Source: Streptococcus suis YS161 (lineage in GTDB: Bacteria > Bacillota > Bacilli > Lactobacillales > Streptococcaceae). Taken from it: a stretch of DNA of 46,663 bases. Location: NCBI RefSeq assembly GCF_002760245.1, contig NZ_ASCA01000039.1:1-46663 (forward strand), read 5' to 3'. The position numbers were made by a program, and so were the translations under genes. Of this stretch, positions 37,716 to 45,631 are shown piece by piece (the first letter of the stretch is position 1; every line of letters begins with the position of its first letter). Below the pieces are notes generated by a model, which had not been told where the DNA came from, did not search any database, and saw only the letters and a program-made list of their open reading frames with translations.

Positions 37716-38443
37716 AGCAGGCGATTGAATCTTTTATCCAGAGCAAAAAGGTCAGTGTCAACAGCCAAAAGTCCTATACCTATGACCTGCAGCAGTTTGT
37801 GACAGTAACAAAGGGGGAGATTAGCCAACAGTCTCTTTTGGTCTATCAGCAGTCTCTTCTAGACTTGAAACCTGCTGCTCAGAAAAGAAAAATGTCAGCG
37901 GTCAATCAATTTCTCTACTTTCTTTATGAAAATAATCTCCTGGATCGTTTTTATAAATTACAAACGATGTCAGGTCCAGCCAGCGTCAAAAAGAAACTGG
38001 AGCGTGAGGATTTAAATCTCCTCTTTCAAGAAAGTCCTTGGCTTGATGGGCAACTGATTGCTCTTTTGATTGCCTTACTAGGGCTGACTCCTAGTGAAAT
38101 AGCAGAGCTGACTAGTCAGCAGGTCAATCTGGATTTTCAAGTCCTGACAGTTGAGAAGGGAGCAACCAAGCGCGTGCTCACTCTACCCAAGGAATTGATA
38201 CCCTATATGGAGTCTCATCTGTCTGGACGCTATGTCTTCGATAAGAAGGGACAGACCTATTCTCGTCAATGGTTTTTTAATCGTCTGACAGAATTTGTCC
38301 AGTCCATCGGCAAGCCTGATTGGACAGCCCAAAAATTACGGGAGCAGTATATTCTAAAACAGATAGACGAAGGAAAATCCTTGGACCAAATCGCCAAGCA
38401 GTTGGGACTAAAAACAAGCATGAGTTTGGAAAAATTTAGATAA
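37712..38443 (+). CDS. XerD-like tyrosine recombinase homologue lacking catalytic residues
   Basis: A 243-residue protein with the core-binding (1-85) and catalytic-type (about 95-243) domains of tyrosine recombinases. Key residues are missing: the first Arg is T126 (LLGLTPSEI), the H-x-x-R-H box reads QKLRE (207-211) so only R210 remains, and the tyrosine position is F242. Streptococcal XerD-like proteins are known not to act at dif. Its place between cbpB and scpA, with a one-base overlap with scpA, suggests a role linked to chromosome condensation, which is inference. Confidence 0.9.
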   Translation: MKQAIESFIQSKKVSVNSQKSYTYDLQQFVTVTKGEISQQSLLVYQQSLLDLKPAAQKRKMSAVNQFLYFLYENNLLDRFYKLQTMSGPASVKKKLEREDLNLLFQESPWLDGQLIALLIALLGLTPSEIAELTSQQVNLDFQVLTVEKGATKRVLTLPKELIPYMESHLSGRYVFDKKGQTYSRQWFFNRLTEFVQSIGKPDWTAQKLREQYILKQIDEGKSLDQIAKQLGLKTSMSLEKFR

Positions 38444-39162
38444 TGGATATAAAATTAAAAGATTTTGAAGGGCCACTTGATCTCCTGCTACACCTGGTGT
38501 CCAAGTATCAAGTAGACATTTACGAGGTTCCGATTACAGAGGTTATTGAGCAATATTTGGTCTACATTGCTACCTTACAAGCCATGCGTTTAGAGGTGGC
38601 GGGAGAATATATGCTCATGGCCAGTCAATTGATGGTCATCAAAAGTCGTCGGTTATTGCCGAAGGTTGTTGAGCAAATTGATCCCGAAGATGATCCTGAA
38701 ATGGACCTCTTGGACCAGTTGGAAGAATACCGCAAGTTCAAGCTTCTCAGTGAGAAATTAGGGGAGCAACATGATGAACGGGCCAATTATTTTTCAAAAC
38801 CCAAATTAGATTTGATTTATGAGGATGTTCAGTTAGCCAAGGATAAGACCGTCATTGACATTTTCCTAGCTTTTTCTAAAGTAATGGCTGAAAAACAGGC
38901 AAGCCTTCGTCAGTCTCATGCGACCATTGCCCGTGATGAATATAAAATCGAAGACATGATGGACTTTGTTCGCAGTCGTTTCGAGATTGGTCCACGCCTT
39001 GAACTCCGTCAGCTTTTTCAAGAAAGTCAAGATGTTAATGAAATGATTACGATCTTCCTTGCGACTTTGGAATTGGTCAAGGTTCATGAAATCGTCTTGG
39101 AGCAGACAGAGACTTTTGGAGATATTTATCTAGTAAGGAGTGAAGATGAATCGCTTAGCTGA
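38443..39162 (+). CDS. scpA: Segregation and condensation protein A
   Basis: Kleisin subunit of the SMC-ScpAB condensin that organises and segregates the chromosome. The 239 residues have the N-terminal [12 protein letters not shown] motif (about 8-19), a central helical linker and a C-terminal winged helix. It overlaps the XerD-like gene by one base and scpB by 17 bp. Confidence 0.97.
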   Translation: MDIKLKDFEGPLDLLLHLVSKYQVDIYEVPITEVIEQYLVYIATLQAMRLEVAGEYMLMASQLMVIKSRRLLPKVVEQIDPEDDPEMDLLDQLEEYRKFKLLSEKLGEQHDERANYFSKPKLDLIYEDVQLAKDKTVIDIFLAFSKVMAEKQASLRQSHATIARDEYKIEDMMDFVRSRFEIGPRLELRQLFQESQDVNEMITIFLATLELVKVHEIVLEQTETFGDIYLVRSEDESLS

Positions 39163-39715
39163 AATCGAAGTCCTGCTCTTTGTGGCAGGTGAGGATGGCT
39201 TGAGTTTGCGCAATTTGGCTGAAATGTTGGAATTGCAGCCCACAGCTGTTAGTCAGCAATTAGAGAAACTCAGTGAAAAATACATGGCCGACCAGGCATC
39301 AGGATTGGCTCTCTTAGAATCCTCCAATCGCTACAAGTTGGTTACTAAAAAAGAATATGCAAACCTTTTGCGAATCTATGCCAAAACACCAATCAATCAG
39401 ACTATGTCACGGGCTCTTTTGGAAACCTTATCAATCGTAGCCTACAAGCAACCCATTACTCGGATTGAAGTTGATGATATTCGCGGAGTCAATTCCAGTG
39501 GTGCCATCAGTAAATTACAGGCCTTTGACCTCATTCGTGAGAATGGGAAGAAAGAGGTGCTTGGCAGGCCCAATCTCTATGTGACAACGGATTATTTTCT
39601 GGATTACATGGGAATTAATAGTCTAGAAGAATTGCCTGATGTGTCTGATATAGATTTGATTCAAGAAGAAACAGAGCTATTCGTAGAAAGAAATGAGTTA
39701 GAAAATGAGAATTAA
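39146..39715 (+). CDS. scpB: Segregation and condensation protein B
   Basis: Kleisin-binding partner of ScpA; 189 residues with two winged-helix domains. Motifs include [18 protein letters not shown] at the N-terminus and [20 protein letters not shown] in the second domain. The ATG at 39146 follows TAAGGAGTGAAG; an in-frame GTG at 39140 lies inside that ribosome site and was rejected. Overlaps rluB by 11 bp. Confidence 0.96.
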   Translation: MNRLAEIEVLLFVAGEDGLSLRNLAEMLELQPTAVSQQLEKLSEKYMADQASGLALLESSNRYKLVTKKEYANLLRIYAKTPINQTMSRALLETLSIVAYKQPITRIEVDDIRGVNSSGAISKLQAFDLIRENGKKEVLGRPNLYVTTDYFLDYMGINSLEELPDVSDIDLIQEETELFVERNELENEN

Positions 39716-40436
39716 TAAATACATTGCCCATGCTGGAGTTGCCAGTCGTCGTAAGGCAGAAGAATTGATAAAACAAGGCCTAGTAACTGTCAATGGTCAA
39801 GTTGTCCGTGAGTTGGCAACTACTATTAAGTCTGGAGATATTGTGGAAGTCGAAGGACAACCAATCTACAACGAAGAGAAGGTCTATTATCTCCTCAATA
39901 AGCCACGTGGTGTCATTTCTAGTGTGTCAGACGACAAGGGACGAAAGACTGTCGTGGACTTGTTGCCAACAGTTAAGGAGCGGATTTATCCTGTAGGACG
40001 TCTGGACTGGGATACATCTGGAGTCTTGATTTTGACCAATGACGGTGATTTTACAGACGAGATGATTCACCCACGAAATGAGATTGACAAGGTTTATTTG
40101 GCGCGTGTCAAAGGGGTTGCCAACAAGGAAGTTTTGCGTCCCTTGACCCGTGGTGTTGTCATTGATGGCAAAAAGACTAAGCCTGCAGTGTACGAGATTA
40201 TCAAGGTGGATCCTGTTAAGAACCGCTCAGTTGTAGAATTAACAATCCATGAAGGTCGAAACCACCAGGTTAAGAAGATGTTTGAGGCTGTCGGCTTGCA
40301 GGTAGATAAACTGTCTCGTACCCGCTTTGGGAATTTGGACCTGACTGGTTTGCGTCCAGGAGAATACCGAAAACTCAACAAAAAAGACATCAGCAAACTG
40401 CATACCCTGGCTGTTACTAAGCCAGTTAAAAAATAA
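39705..40436 (+). CDS. rluB: Ribosomal large-subunit pseudouridine synthase B type
   Basis: RsuA/RluB-family enzyme isomerising a uridine of 23S rRNA. The 243-residue protein has an N-terminal S4 RNA-binding domain (1-60) and the catalytic domain with [18 protein letters not shown], where D101 is the catalytic aspartate. The scpA-scpB-rluB order is widely conserved in Firmicutes. Its stop overlaps the yidD start by one base. Confidence 0.94.
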   Translation: MRINKYIAHAGVASRRKAEELIKQGLVTVNGQVVRELATTIKSGDIVEVEGQPIYNEEKVYYLLNKPRGVISSVSDDKGRKTVVDLLPTVKERIYPVGRLDWDTSGVLILTNDGDFTDEMIHPRNEIDKVYLARVKGVANKEVLRPLTRGVVIDGKKTKPAVYEIIKVDPVKNRSVVELTIHEGRNHQVKKMFEAVGLQVDKLSRTRFGNLDLTGLRPGEYRKLNKKDISKLHTLAVTKPVKK

Positions 40437-40675
40437 TGACTAGACTCTTGATCGGCTTGGTCCGATTCTATCAGAAATTTATTTCCCCCCTCTTTCCACC
40501 TTCCTGTCGCTACCGTCCAACTTGTTCCACTTATATGATCGAGGCCTTGCAAAAACATGGACTCAAGGGCTTTTTGATGGGGTTGGCTCGAATTGGTCGC
40601 TGTCATCCCTTTGTGGAAGGTGGGGAAGATCCTGTGCCGGACAGGTTTAGTTTGAAAAGAAATAAGCAGAAGTAG
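40436..40675 (+). CDS. yidD: Membrane protein insertion efficiency factor YidD
   Basis: Small 79-residue membrane-associated protein with the family core [20 protein letters not shown] and conserved cysteines in SCRYRPTC and GRCHPF. It helps YidC-dependent insertion in other bacteria. Here it ends the murI operon rather than lying beside yidC. It has a strongly basic C-terminal end. A terminator overlaps its stop codon. Confidence 0.94.
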   Translation: MTRLLIGLVRFYQKFISPLFPPSCRYRPTCSTYMIEALQKHGLKGFLMGLARIGRCHPFVEGGEDPVPDRFSLKRNKQK

Positions 40676-40692
40676 GGCAACCTACTTTTTGT
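40670..40692 (+). terminator. Terminator of the murI-yidD operon
   Basis: AAGTAGG (40670-40676), loop GCAA and CCTACTT (40681-40687), then TTTG. Confidence 0.85.
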
Positions 40693-40818
40693 TTTGTATA
40701 AATATAGGTTTTTAGGTTGCCTTTAGTACTCTCTCAAAAGGTTTGGGGAACCTTTTAAGGCCTGGAGATAGGGCGAAGCAAGTTCGCCTCAATATTAACA
40801 GTCCACTGGACTGTTATA

Positions 40819-40901
40819 GCCAATCAATCACTGCGCTCAGATGTTGACACGAACGCTGAGAAGCGAGGTTGGTCTTTTTGCCCAGCCTCCGCTCGTCGAA
40901 G
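40819..40901 (-). repeat. Intergenic repeat, copy B (inverted relative to copy A)
   Basis: Reverse complement matches 7861-7943, including the 17-base block GGAGGCTGGGCAAAAAG and the 15-base block TTCGTGTCAACATCT. In this copy the short hairpin of copy A is broken (GACC in place of GCCC), so the shared sequence rather than that hairpin is what is conserved. Confidence 0.75.
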
Positions 40902-41006
40902 GAATCAAAGATCAACCAAATGACTCTCCTTTTTGTTACAGACAAGACTATACTTTTCCGAGTTCATTGAGTATTGGGCTTAGTGGACTATCATAAAAAA
41001 CGAAGA

Positions 41007-41059
41007 AGCAGTAGTGGCTGAAGAGGTACTCTTTTTTACCTCTATTCGCTGCTATTTTT
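41007..41059 (+). terminator. Terminator or attenuator-like structure before the binding-protein gene
   Basis: Outer arms AGCAG (41007-41011) and CTGCT (41049-41053) enclose AGAGGTA/TACCTCT, followed by ATTTTTA. It lies upstream of the promoter at 41114, so it more likely ends an incoming transcript than attenuates the gene. Confidence 0.5.
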
Positions 41060-41113
41060 AGTTAAAATGGAAAAAGTGAGAATACTCAAAGGCGAACATT
41101 GTTGGTAAGGTAG

Positions 41114-41143
41114 TTGCATATTTATGCTAAATCGTGCTATACT
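41114..41143 (+). promoter_or_regulatory. Promoter of the peptide-binding lipoprotein gene
   Basis: TTGCAT (41114-41119), 18-bp spacer and an extended -10, TGCTATACT (TATACT at 41138-41143). Confidence 0.75.
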
Positions 41144-41171
41144 ATTCAAAATATATAAATGGGGTAGAGAT

Positions 41172-42947
41172 ATGAAAAGAATGAAAAACATCGCTTTAAC
41201 TGGTATCGGTCTGCTTTCTATTGCAGCGTTAACAGCTTGTCAAACTAAAGAAAAGACGAGCGATGTTGCTCTGACATTTAACTCAGAAGTGACAAACGAA
41301 GGACAAACTATTGAAGGCGGGAGTCTCAAATATGCCTTGGTAGCTTCGGCGCCTTCGACCGGTATCTTAATTGATGAATTATCACAAACGGCGGTAGATT
41401 CAACCTTTGCAGACATGGTTGATATTTCTATGTTTGGATATGATTCAGCTCGTAAGTTAGACGATTCAGGCCTTGCTAAGGCAGAGTTTGATGTAGACGC
41501 AAAGACAGTTACCGTTAGTTTGACAGGCAAGGACTATAAGTGGTCCGATGGAGAAGCCTTCACCATCGATGATTATATTTTCACAATCGAACAACTAGCT
41601 AGTCCAGACTATACAGGGGTTCGTGCAGACACTACCTATACAAATATCATTGGCTTTGAAGAATTTCAGGCTGGAACAGCAAGTGAAATTTCAGGTGTTA
41701 AGAAGGTTGATGACTATACGGTAATTCTCTCAGTGAAAGAAATGTCTCCATCCATGATGTATGCTGGTGGGGGAGTACCTCATTTAGTCATGCCGAAACA
41801 CATTTTTAAAGACATTGCAGTCAAAGATTGGGAATCAAGTGAGTATTCTCGTACGGCAAAAGTTGTCGGTATGGGCCCTTATAAGGTCAAGGAAATTGTC
41901 AATGGCGAGTCGGTGACCTATGTACCAAATGAGTACTACTTTAAAGGGAAAGTTAAGCTAGACAGTTACAGGATTGATATTGTTTCACCAGATACGATTG
42001 TTGCAGAAATGAGAGCAGGCAATTATGATATTGCTGATATGCCAACAGACCAGTACGAATCTTACAAGGACTTATCAAATATTACTTTGCTAGGTAGTCT
42101 GGATGGTATTTACAATTATATTGGCTTCAATCTTGGTAAGTACGATGAGACCAGCGGTAAAAATGTGACCAATCCTAATGCTAAGATGAATAATGTTAAA
42201 TTGCGTCAAGCAATGGGATATGCGTTGGACAATGCGGTGATTGGAGAGAAATTATATAACGGCTTGTATCACCCGACAAACTCACTAATTATCTCTTTCT
42301 TTGGAGATGTTCACGATTCAGAACTAGCTGGCTATAGTTATGATCCTGAAAAGGCTAAGAAACTTCTCGATGAGGCAGGATATAAAGACGTTGATGGAGA
42401 CGGTATGCGTGAAGATGCTGCTGGAAAACCACTTACCATCAGTGTTGCAGCACAGAAATCAACCGAAACGCAAGAAACCATGGTACAGCAATACCTTACA
42501 TGGTGGAAAGAAATTGGTTTGAATGTGGAACTCTATACAGGAAGAACCATTGAGTACAATACTTTCTATGAATCAATTGCTGCCAATGATGAGGGGATTG
42601 ATGTCTATCTTGCTGCTTGGATTGCCGGTCTAGATCCAGACCCGACATCATTGTGGGGACCTGAAGCGATGTACAACTATACTCGCTTCGTTTCAGATGA
42701 AAACACAGCACTTTTAAATAAAATTACCTCTGCTGAGTCATTTGACGAACAGAAAAATATTGAAAACTACAAAGCTTGGCAAGAATATGCATTCGAACAA
42801 GCCTTTGCAATTCCAACCTTTGAACGTGAAAGTATTACTGCCGTTAACAAACGCGTTAAATATTACGACGTTTATATCGGTTCGGACAGCAAATCAGGCC
42901 ATGAAAATCTTGAGTTGACTGCGGAAAAAGGGATTGCAGCAGAATAA
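41172..42947 (+). CDS. Oligopeptide ABC transporter substrate-binding lipoprotein (OppA/AmiA/AliA family)
   Basis: Extracellular peptide-binding protein of 591 residues anchored by lipid. The signal MKRMKNIALTGIGLLSIAAL ends in lipobox LTAC. SBP family 5 features include SDGEAFTIDDYIFTIEQL, MGPYKVKEI and LRQAMGYALD. The ATG at 41172 follows GGGGTAGAG and the promoter; the longer frame begins before the -10 box and was rejected. No permease or ATPase genes adjoin, so it must use a transporter encoded elsewhere, as pneumococcal AliA and AliB do. Family members can also sense signalling peptides. Confidence 0.93.
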   Translation: MKRMKNIALTGIGLLSIAALTACQTKEKTSDVALTFNSEVTNEGQTIEGGSLKYALVASAPSTGILIDELSQTAVDSTFADMVDISMFGYDSARKLDDSGLAKAEFDVDAKTVTVSLTGKDYKWSDGEAFTIDDYIFTIEQLASPDYTGVRADTTYTNIIGFEEFQAGTASEISGVKKVDDYTVILSVKEMSPSMMYAGGGVPHLVMPKHIFKDIAVKDWESSEYSRTAKVVGMGPYKVKEIVNGESVTYVPNEYYFKGKVKLDSYRIDIVSPDTIVAEMRAGNYDIADMPTDQYESYKDLSNITLLGSLDGIYNYIGFNLGKYDETSGKNVTNPNAKMNNVKLRQAMGYALDNAVIGEKLYNGLYHPTNSLIISFFGDVHDSELAGYSYDPEKAKKLLDEAGYKDVDGDGMREDAAGKPLTISVAAQKSTETQETMVQQYLTWWKEIGLNVELYTGRTIEYNTFYESIAANDEGIDVYLAAWIAGLDPDPTSLWGPEAMYNYTRFVSDENTALLNKITSAESFDEQKNIENYKAWQEYAFEQAFAIPTFERESITAVNKRVKYYDVYIGSDSKSGHENLELTAEKGIAAE

Positions 42948-42954
42948 ATGTAAT

Positions 42955-42982
42955 AAAGGGGAGTTTATTTGCTCTCCTTTTT
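42955..42982 (+). terminator. Terminator of the peptide-binding lipoprotein gene
   Basis: AAAGGGGAG (42955-42963) pairs with CTCTCCTTT (42972-42980) with one G-U pair, followed by T-run. Confidence 0.8.
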
Positions 42983-43021
42983 CATTTTCTATGAAAATTT
43001 GAAAAAAATGGGGCAAAACTC

Positions 43022-43050
43022 TTGATTTTCAGCCTTCTTTAAGCTACAAT
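43022..43050 (+). promoter_or_regulatory. Promoter with CiaR-like direct repeat
   Basis: TTGATT (43022-43027), 17-bp spacer, TACAAT (43045-43050). Within the spacer lies TTTCAG-CCTTC-TTTAAG (43027-43043), one mismatch from the CiaR pattern TTTAAG-N5-TTTAAG. The second half-site is only one base from the -10 box, closer than I would expect of known CiaR-activated promoters. Confidence 0.5.
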
Positions 43051-43056
43051 AGTATC

Positions 43057-43161
43057 ACGATTTCATTGATTTAACTCAAACCTGTTGTGAGTTAAGTGAA
43101 TGAATCATCATTCACCATGCTGTTTGCTGAGCTTGACTCCGGGCAGTGTGGCTATTTTTTT
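43057..43161 (+). ncRNA. Small-RNA candidate with three stems and a terminator
   Basis: From the promoter above, a transcript of about 105 nt would fold into TTAACTC/GAGTTAA (43071-43095), immediately followed by GTGAATGA/TCATTCAC (43096-43115), then CCATGCTG/CAGTGTGG (43115-43151, two wobble pairs) and a run of seven T. There is no ORF with a ribosome site in it. It could be an independent small RNA, possibly CiaR-dependent, or an attenuated leader of trmL. I do not recognise it as a known riboswitch. Confidence 0.5.
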
Positions 43162-43195
43162 GTCTTTCTTGCCATAGGAGACAGTCGAGTCTTTT

Positions 43196-43290
43196 TACTC
43201 AATGAAAATCAAAAAAAGAAACTAGAAAACAAGCACGGTATACGGCAAAATGAAGCTGACATGGTTTGGATTTGATTTTCGAAGGGTATT
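43196..43290 (-). repeat. BOX-like element, A-C type without boxB
   Basis: The left end TACTCAATGAAAATCAAA matches the outer end of pneumococcal boxC. The right part, TACGGCAAAATGAAGCTGACA, reduced here to its core ACGGCAAAATGAAGCTGAC, matches the well-known boxA sequence, and GATTTTCGAAGGGTATT matches its outer end. No boxB is present between them. It lies in the trmL leader, in inverted orientation to the gene. Confidence 0.7.
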
Positions 43291-43323
43291 CGTATTTAGT
43301 GAAATGTCACCAGAGAGGTCCTT

Positions 43324-43869
43324 ATGAATATTGAAACATTAGAGTATATAGAAGAAACAGCCAAAAACCACATTGTCTTATTTGAACCACAGATTCCACA
43401 GAATACAGGCAATATTGCTCGAACTTGTGCTGCAACCAATAGTCCTCTCCATATCATTAAGCCTATGGGATTTCCAATTGATGACCGTAAGATGAAACGT
43501 GCAGGACTAGATTATTGGGATAAGTTAGATGTTCGCTTCTATGACAATTTAGCAGAATTTATGGATTATGCCAGCAAACAAGGACGTGTTCACTTAGTGT
43601 CTAAATTTGCTGAGAAAACCTATTCGGATGAAGACTATAATGATGGGAACATTCATTATTTCTTATTTGGTCGTGAAGATAAGGGCTTACCAGAAGATTT
43701 TATGCGTGAACATCCAGAGAAGGCTATCCGTATTCCAATGAATGATGAACATGTGCGTAGTCTTAATGTCTCTAATACAGCGTGTATGATTGTATATGAG
43801 GCTCTTCGGCAGCAACAGTTCGTTGGTCTAGATTTGGTTCACACCTATGATGGGGACAAGTTAAAATAG
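43324..43869 (+). CDS. trmL: tRNA (cytidine(34)-2'-O)-methyltransferase
   Basis: SPOUT methyltransferase modifying the wobble base of leucine tRNAs. The 181-residue protein has the N-terminal [20 protein letters not shown] motif, HIIKPMGF, and the knot segment [13 protein letters not shown] followed by [19 protein letters not shown]. Start follows AGAGGTCCTT. An extra ten or so residues ([15 protein letters not shown]) precede the usual family start but no better ribosome site is seen downstream. Confidence 0.94.
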   Translation: MNIETLEYIEETAKNHIVLFEPQIPQNTGNIARTCAATNSPLHIIKPMGFPIDDRKMKRAGLDYWDKLDVRFYDNLAEFMDYASKQGRVHLVSKFAEKTYSDEDYNDGNIHYFLFGREDKGLPEDFMREHPEKAIRIPMNDEHVRSLNVSNTACMIVYEALRQQQFVGLDLVHTYDGDKLK

Positions 43870-43882
43870 TGAAAACTTACCA

Positions 43883-43909
43883 AGCTCTTGCAAATGCAAG
43901 GCTTTTTTG
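43883..43909 (+). terminator. trmL terminator
   Basis: AGCTCTTGCA pairs with TGCAAGGCT around loop AA, with one mismatch, followed by TTTTTT. Confidence 0.8.
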
Positions 43910-43920
43910 GTATGATGAAA

Positions 43921-44253
43921 TAGTCTTCAGGGCAGGGTGAGATTCCCGACCGGCAGTGATTTTTTTGATTCTTGCTTTTCTTTTTCTCTCATTCGTCGTT
44001 GACCAGGCTTGCCTAACTCCAGTTATGCCTTCGCCTTGTCGCCTAGACTGATAGAAAAATCTTAAGCAACACTCAAAAAAAGTGTTGTTGTTTCATTTTA
44101 GGACTAGGCAAGGAGGTGCAGACTATACTAAGGGTATGTCAAGCCGACTTAACGAAGCCATAAAATAGAAAGAAAGACACGTACAGTCTGCGAGCGAAAG
44201 CTGATGTGGTGCAATTCCACAACCGACAGTAAAGTCTGGATGGGAGAAGACGA
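43921..44253 (+). promoter_or_regulatory. FMN riboswitch with greatly expanded internal region
   Basis: Conserved FMN (RFN) aptamer elements: CAGGGCAGGGTGAGATTCCC and GACCGGCAGT at the 5' side (43927-43958), then GCGAGCGAAAGCTGATGTGG, ATTCCACAACCGACAGT and AGTCTGGATGGGAGAAG at the 3' side (44190-44249). P1 pairs GTCTTC (43923-43928) with GAAGAC (44246-44251). Between the halves are about 230 nt rather than a short variable hairpin. The aptamer binds FMN and represses ribU expression in relatives. Confidence 0.85.
43959..44117 (+). other. Structured insertion inside the FMN riboswitch
   Basis: Between the conserved halves, CTTGCCTA (44008-44015) can pair with TAGGCAAG (44105-44112); a competing partner, GCCTAGAC (44041-44048), can pair with GACTAGGC (44103-44109 region). 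Inside lies CAACACT-caaaaaa-AGTGTTG (44068-44088) followed by a T-rich run, resembling a terminator. After the insertion GCAGACT (44118-44124) pairs with AGTCTGC (44185-44191), probably the normal variable stem. Confidence 0.6.
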
Positions 44254-44306
44254 AGTGGAGGCTTTTTGCCTGCTCTTCCACGCTTCTTCAATTTTCAAAA
44301 ATTGGA
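44254..44306 (+). promoter_or_regulatory. Expression platform of the FMN riboswitch
   Basis: GTGG-AGGC / GCCT-CCAC (44255-44281) extends through GAAG/CTTC using bases that also form P1, then AATTTT: a mutually exclusive terminator. A second small hairpin CAATTTT-c-AAAAATTG (44289-44304) lies next to the GGAGGA ribosome site of ribU. Confidence 0.6.
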
Positions 44307-44314
44307 GGAACCTT

Positions 44315-44872
44315 ATGACAAACACACGCAAAATGACGATTATCGCCATTCTCTCAGCAGTATCCTTTCTGCTCATGTATTTGAAATTTCCGCTGATTCC
44401 AACAGCCAGTTTCCTGGAAGTGGATTTTTCTCTCGTACCGATTTTATTTGGTCTGCTTGTTCTAGATATGAAGTCTAGTTTTGCTATCCTTTTGGTACGA
44501 ACTTTTCTCAAACTGATTTTAAATAATCAGGGACCATCGACAATTATTGGCTTACCGATGAATATTGCAGCTATGTCAGTTTTCATTTTAGCAGTAGCTT
44601 ATTTCTGGAAAAATGAACAAACGATAAAAAATTATTTAAAAGCAGCCGCTGTTGCGACAATTGGTTCGACAGCAGTGATGCTGGTATTAAATTACGTTTA
44701 TGCGGTGCCTGTTTATGCAGCCTTTGCAAATTTTGATATTAAAGAAATCTTGGGTCTGACTAACTATCTTTTGATGATGGTACTTCCTTTTAATCTTTTA
44801 CAAGGGATTGTGCTTTCAGCAATATTTTATATCTGTTACAAAGCAGCCCAACCTATTTTAAAGAAAGTTTAA
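44315..44872 (+). CDS. ribU: Riboflavin ECF transporter S component RibU
   Basis: Substrate-binding membrane subunit that pairs with the shared EcfA-EcfA'-EcfT module to import riboflavin. The 185-residue protein has about six membrane segments; the N-terminal KMTIIAILSAVSFLLMYLKF holds the AxxxA-type helix for EcfT contact, and LEVDFSLVPILFG plus GPSTIIGLPMN belong to the riboflavin site. The ATG at 44315 follows TTGGAGGAACC; longer frames start inside the riboswitch and were rejected. The FMN riboswitch supports the assignment. Confidence 0.94.
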   Translation: MTNTRKMTIIAILSAVSFLLMYLKFPLIPTASFLEVDFSLVPILFGLLVLDMKSSFAILLVRTFLKLILNNQGPSTIIGLPMNIAAMSVFILAVAYFWKNEQTIKNYLKAAAVATIGSTAVMLVLNYVYAVPVYAAFANFDIKEILGLTNYLLMMVLPFNLLQGIVLSAIFYICYKAAQPILKKV

Positions 44873-44896
44873 CCTTTATAAGGTAAACTATACTGT

Positions 44897-45550
44897 ATGA
44901 AGAATAAACAAATCCATTTACGAAACGCATCTTTTTTTGCTCTGGCCTTTGTGATATTGGGCTATGTAGTAAAATTTTATCCTAGTACCCTAGCAGGTTT
45001 TGACTCAACTGTCCAGTCTGCCATTCGTGGAAATTTACCAAGTGGAGCCAGTCAATTTTGGACCTCTATTACTGTTTTAGGAAATACGGTTATTATTTTA
45101 GCTATTACCATGATTCTAGCTGCTATCTTTTACTACTATAAAAAATGGAAGATAGAAGCTTATTTCCTACTTGCTAGTTTTGCGGCGATGGGTGTGGCAT
45201 CCACAGCCCTGAAATATGTCTACCAACGTCCGCGTCCAAGTATTGAATGGTTGATTGATACCATCGGTTATTCATTTCCTAGCTGGCATACTGCATCAAC
45301 TATGATGATTGCAGGAGCAGTTGTTATTATTGTTCACCAGAGGATGAAGAAAGGCATAGCTAGACTTGTGCTACAAGCCGTGTTGATTCTACTTGCTGTC
45401 CTAGTAGCTGTATCCCGTATCTATATTGGGGTTCACTACCCGACAGATATTATCGGTGGTTGGCTACTTGCCGTCACTCTTTTACAAATGATGTATCCAT
45501 TTTACGATCAGAAACGCTTTGAATGGCGTTTCCAAAGTAAGCAAAAATAG
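44897..45550 (+). CDS. PAP2-family phosphatase
   Basis: Membrane phosphatase of 217 residues with six predicted membrane helices. The three catalytic motifs are K-x6-RP (KYVYQRPRP), PSWH and SR-x5-H-x3-D (SRIYIGVHYPTD). Family members act on undecaprenyl pyrophosphate (lipid-carrier recycling) or phosphatidylglycerol phosphate. It begins 24 bp after ribU with a weak ribosome site (ATAAGG, 13 nt away) and is probably co-transcribed with it. A terminator follows. Confidence 0.9.
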   Translation: MKNKQIHLRNASFFALAFVILGYVVKFYPSTLAGFDSTVQSAIRGNLPSGASQFWTSITVLGNTVIILAITMILAAIFYYYKKWKIEAYFLLASFAAMGVASTALKYVYQRPRPSIEWLIDTIGYSFPSWHTASTMMIAGAVVIIVHQRMKKGIARLVLQAVLILLAVLVAVSRIYIGVHYPTDIIGGWLLAVTLLQMMYPFYDQKRFEWRFQSKQK

Positions 45551-45563
45551 TCAATTTGATACC

Positions 45564-45593
45564 AACTCCTACTGTAAAAGGTAGGAGTTTTAA
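45564..45593 (+). terminator. Terminator after the PAP2 phosphatase gene
   Basis: AACTCCTAC (45564-45572), 8-nt loop, GTAGGAGTT (45581-45589), then TTT. Confidence 0.85.
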
Positions 45594-45631
45594 CTTGTCA
45601 TCTTTCTATTATAGACAATATGTAAAGACCC

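Larger units (their letters stand above)
40676..41171. other. Hairpin-rich non-coding region with repeat copy B
   Basis: A 496-nt gap without a convincing gene. In order: hairpin AAAAGGTT/AACCTTTT (40736-40756), hairpin GGCGAA/TTCGCC (40772-40788), near-perfect palindrome AACAGTCCACTGGACTGTT (40797-40815), inverted repeat copy B (40819-40901), a terminator-like structure (41007-41059) and the promoter of the binding-protein gene (41114-41143). Confidence 0.75.
42948..43323. other. Non-coding region between lipoprotein gene and trmL
   Basis: This 376-nt gap is filled by the lipoprotein terminator, a promoter with a CiaR-like box, a small-RNA candidate and a BOX-like repeat. No promoter close to trmL was recognised, so trmL may depend on read-through from 43050 or on a weak promoter near the BOX element. 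Confidence 0.65.

Noticed and set aside
40963..40975. TTCATTGAGTATT as a second BOX (boxC) end
   Set aside because: Only 13 bases match and no boxA partner is near; it could be a relic but cannot be supported.
44204..44314. N-terminal extension of RibU starting at 44204
   Set aside because: It begins inside the conserved 3' half of the FMN aptamer, and the start at 44315 has a clear GGAGGA.
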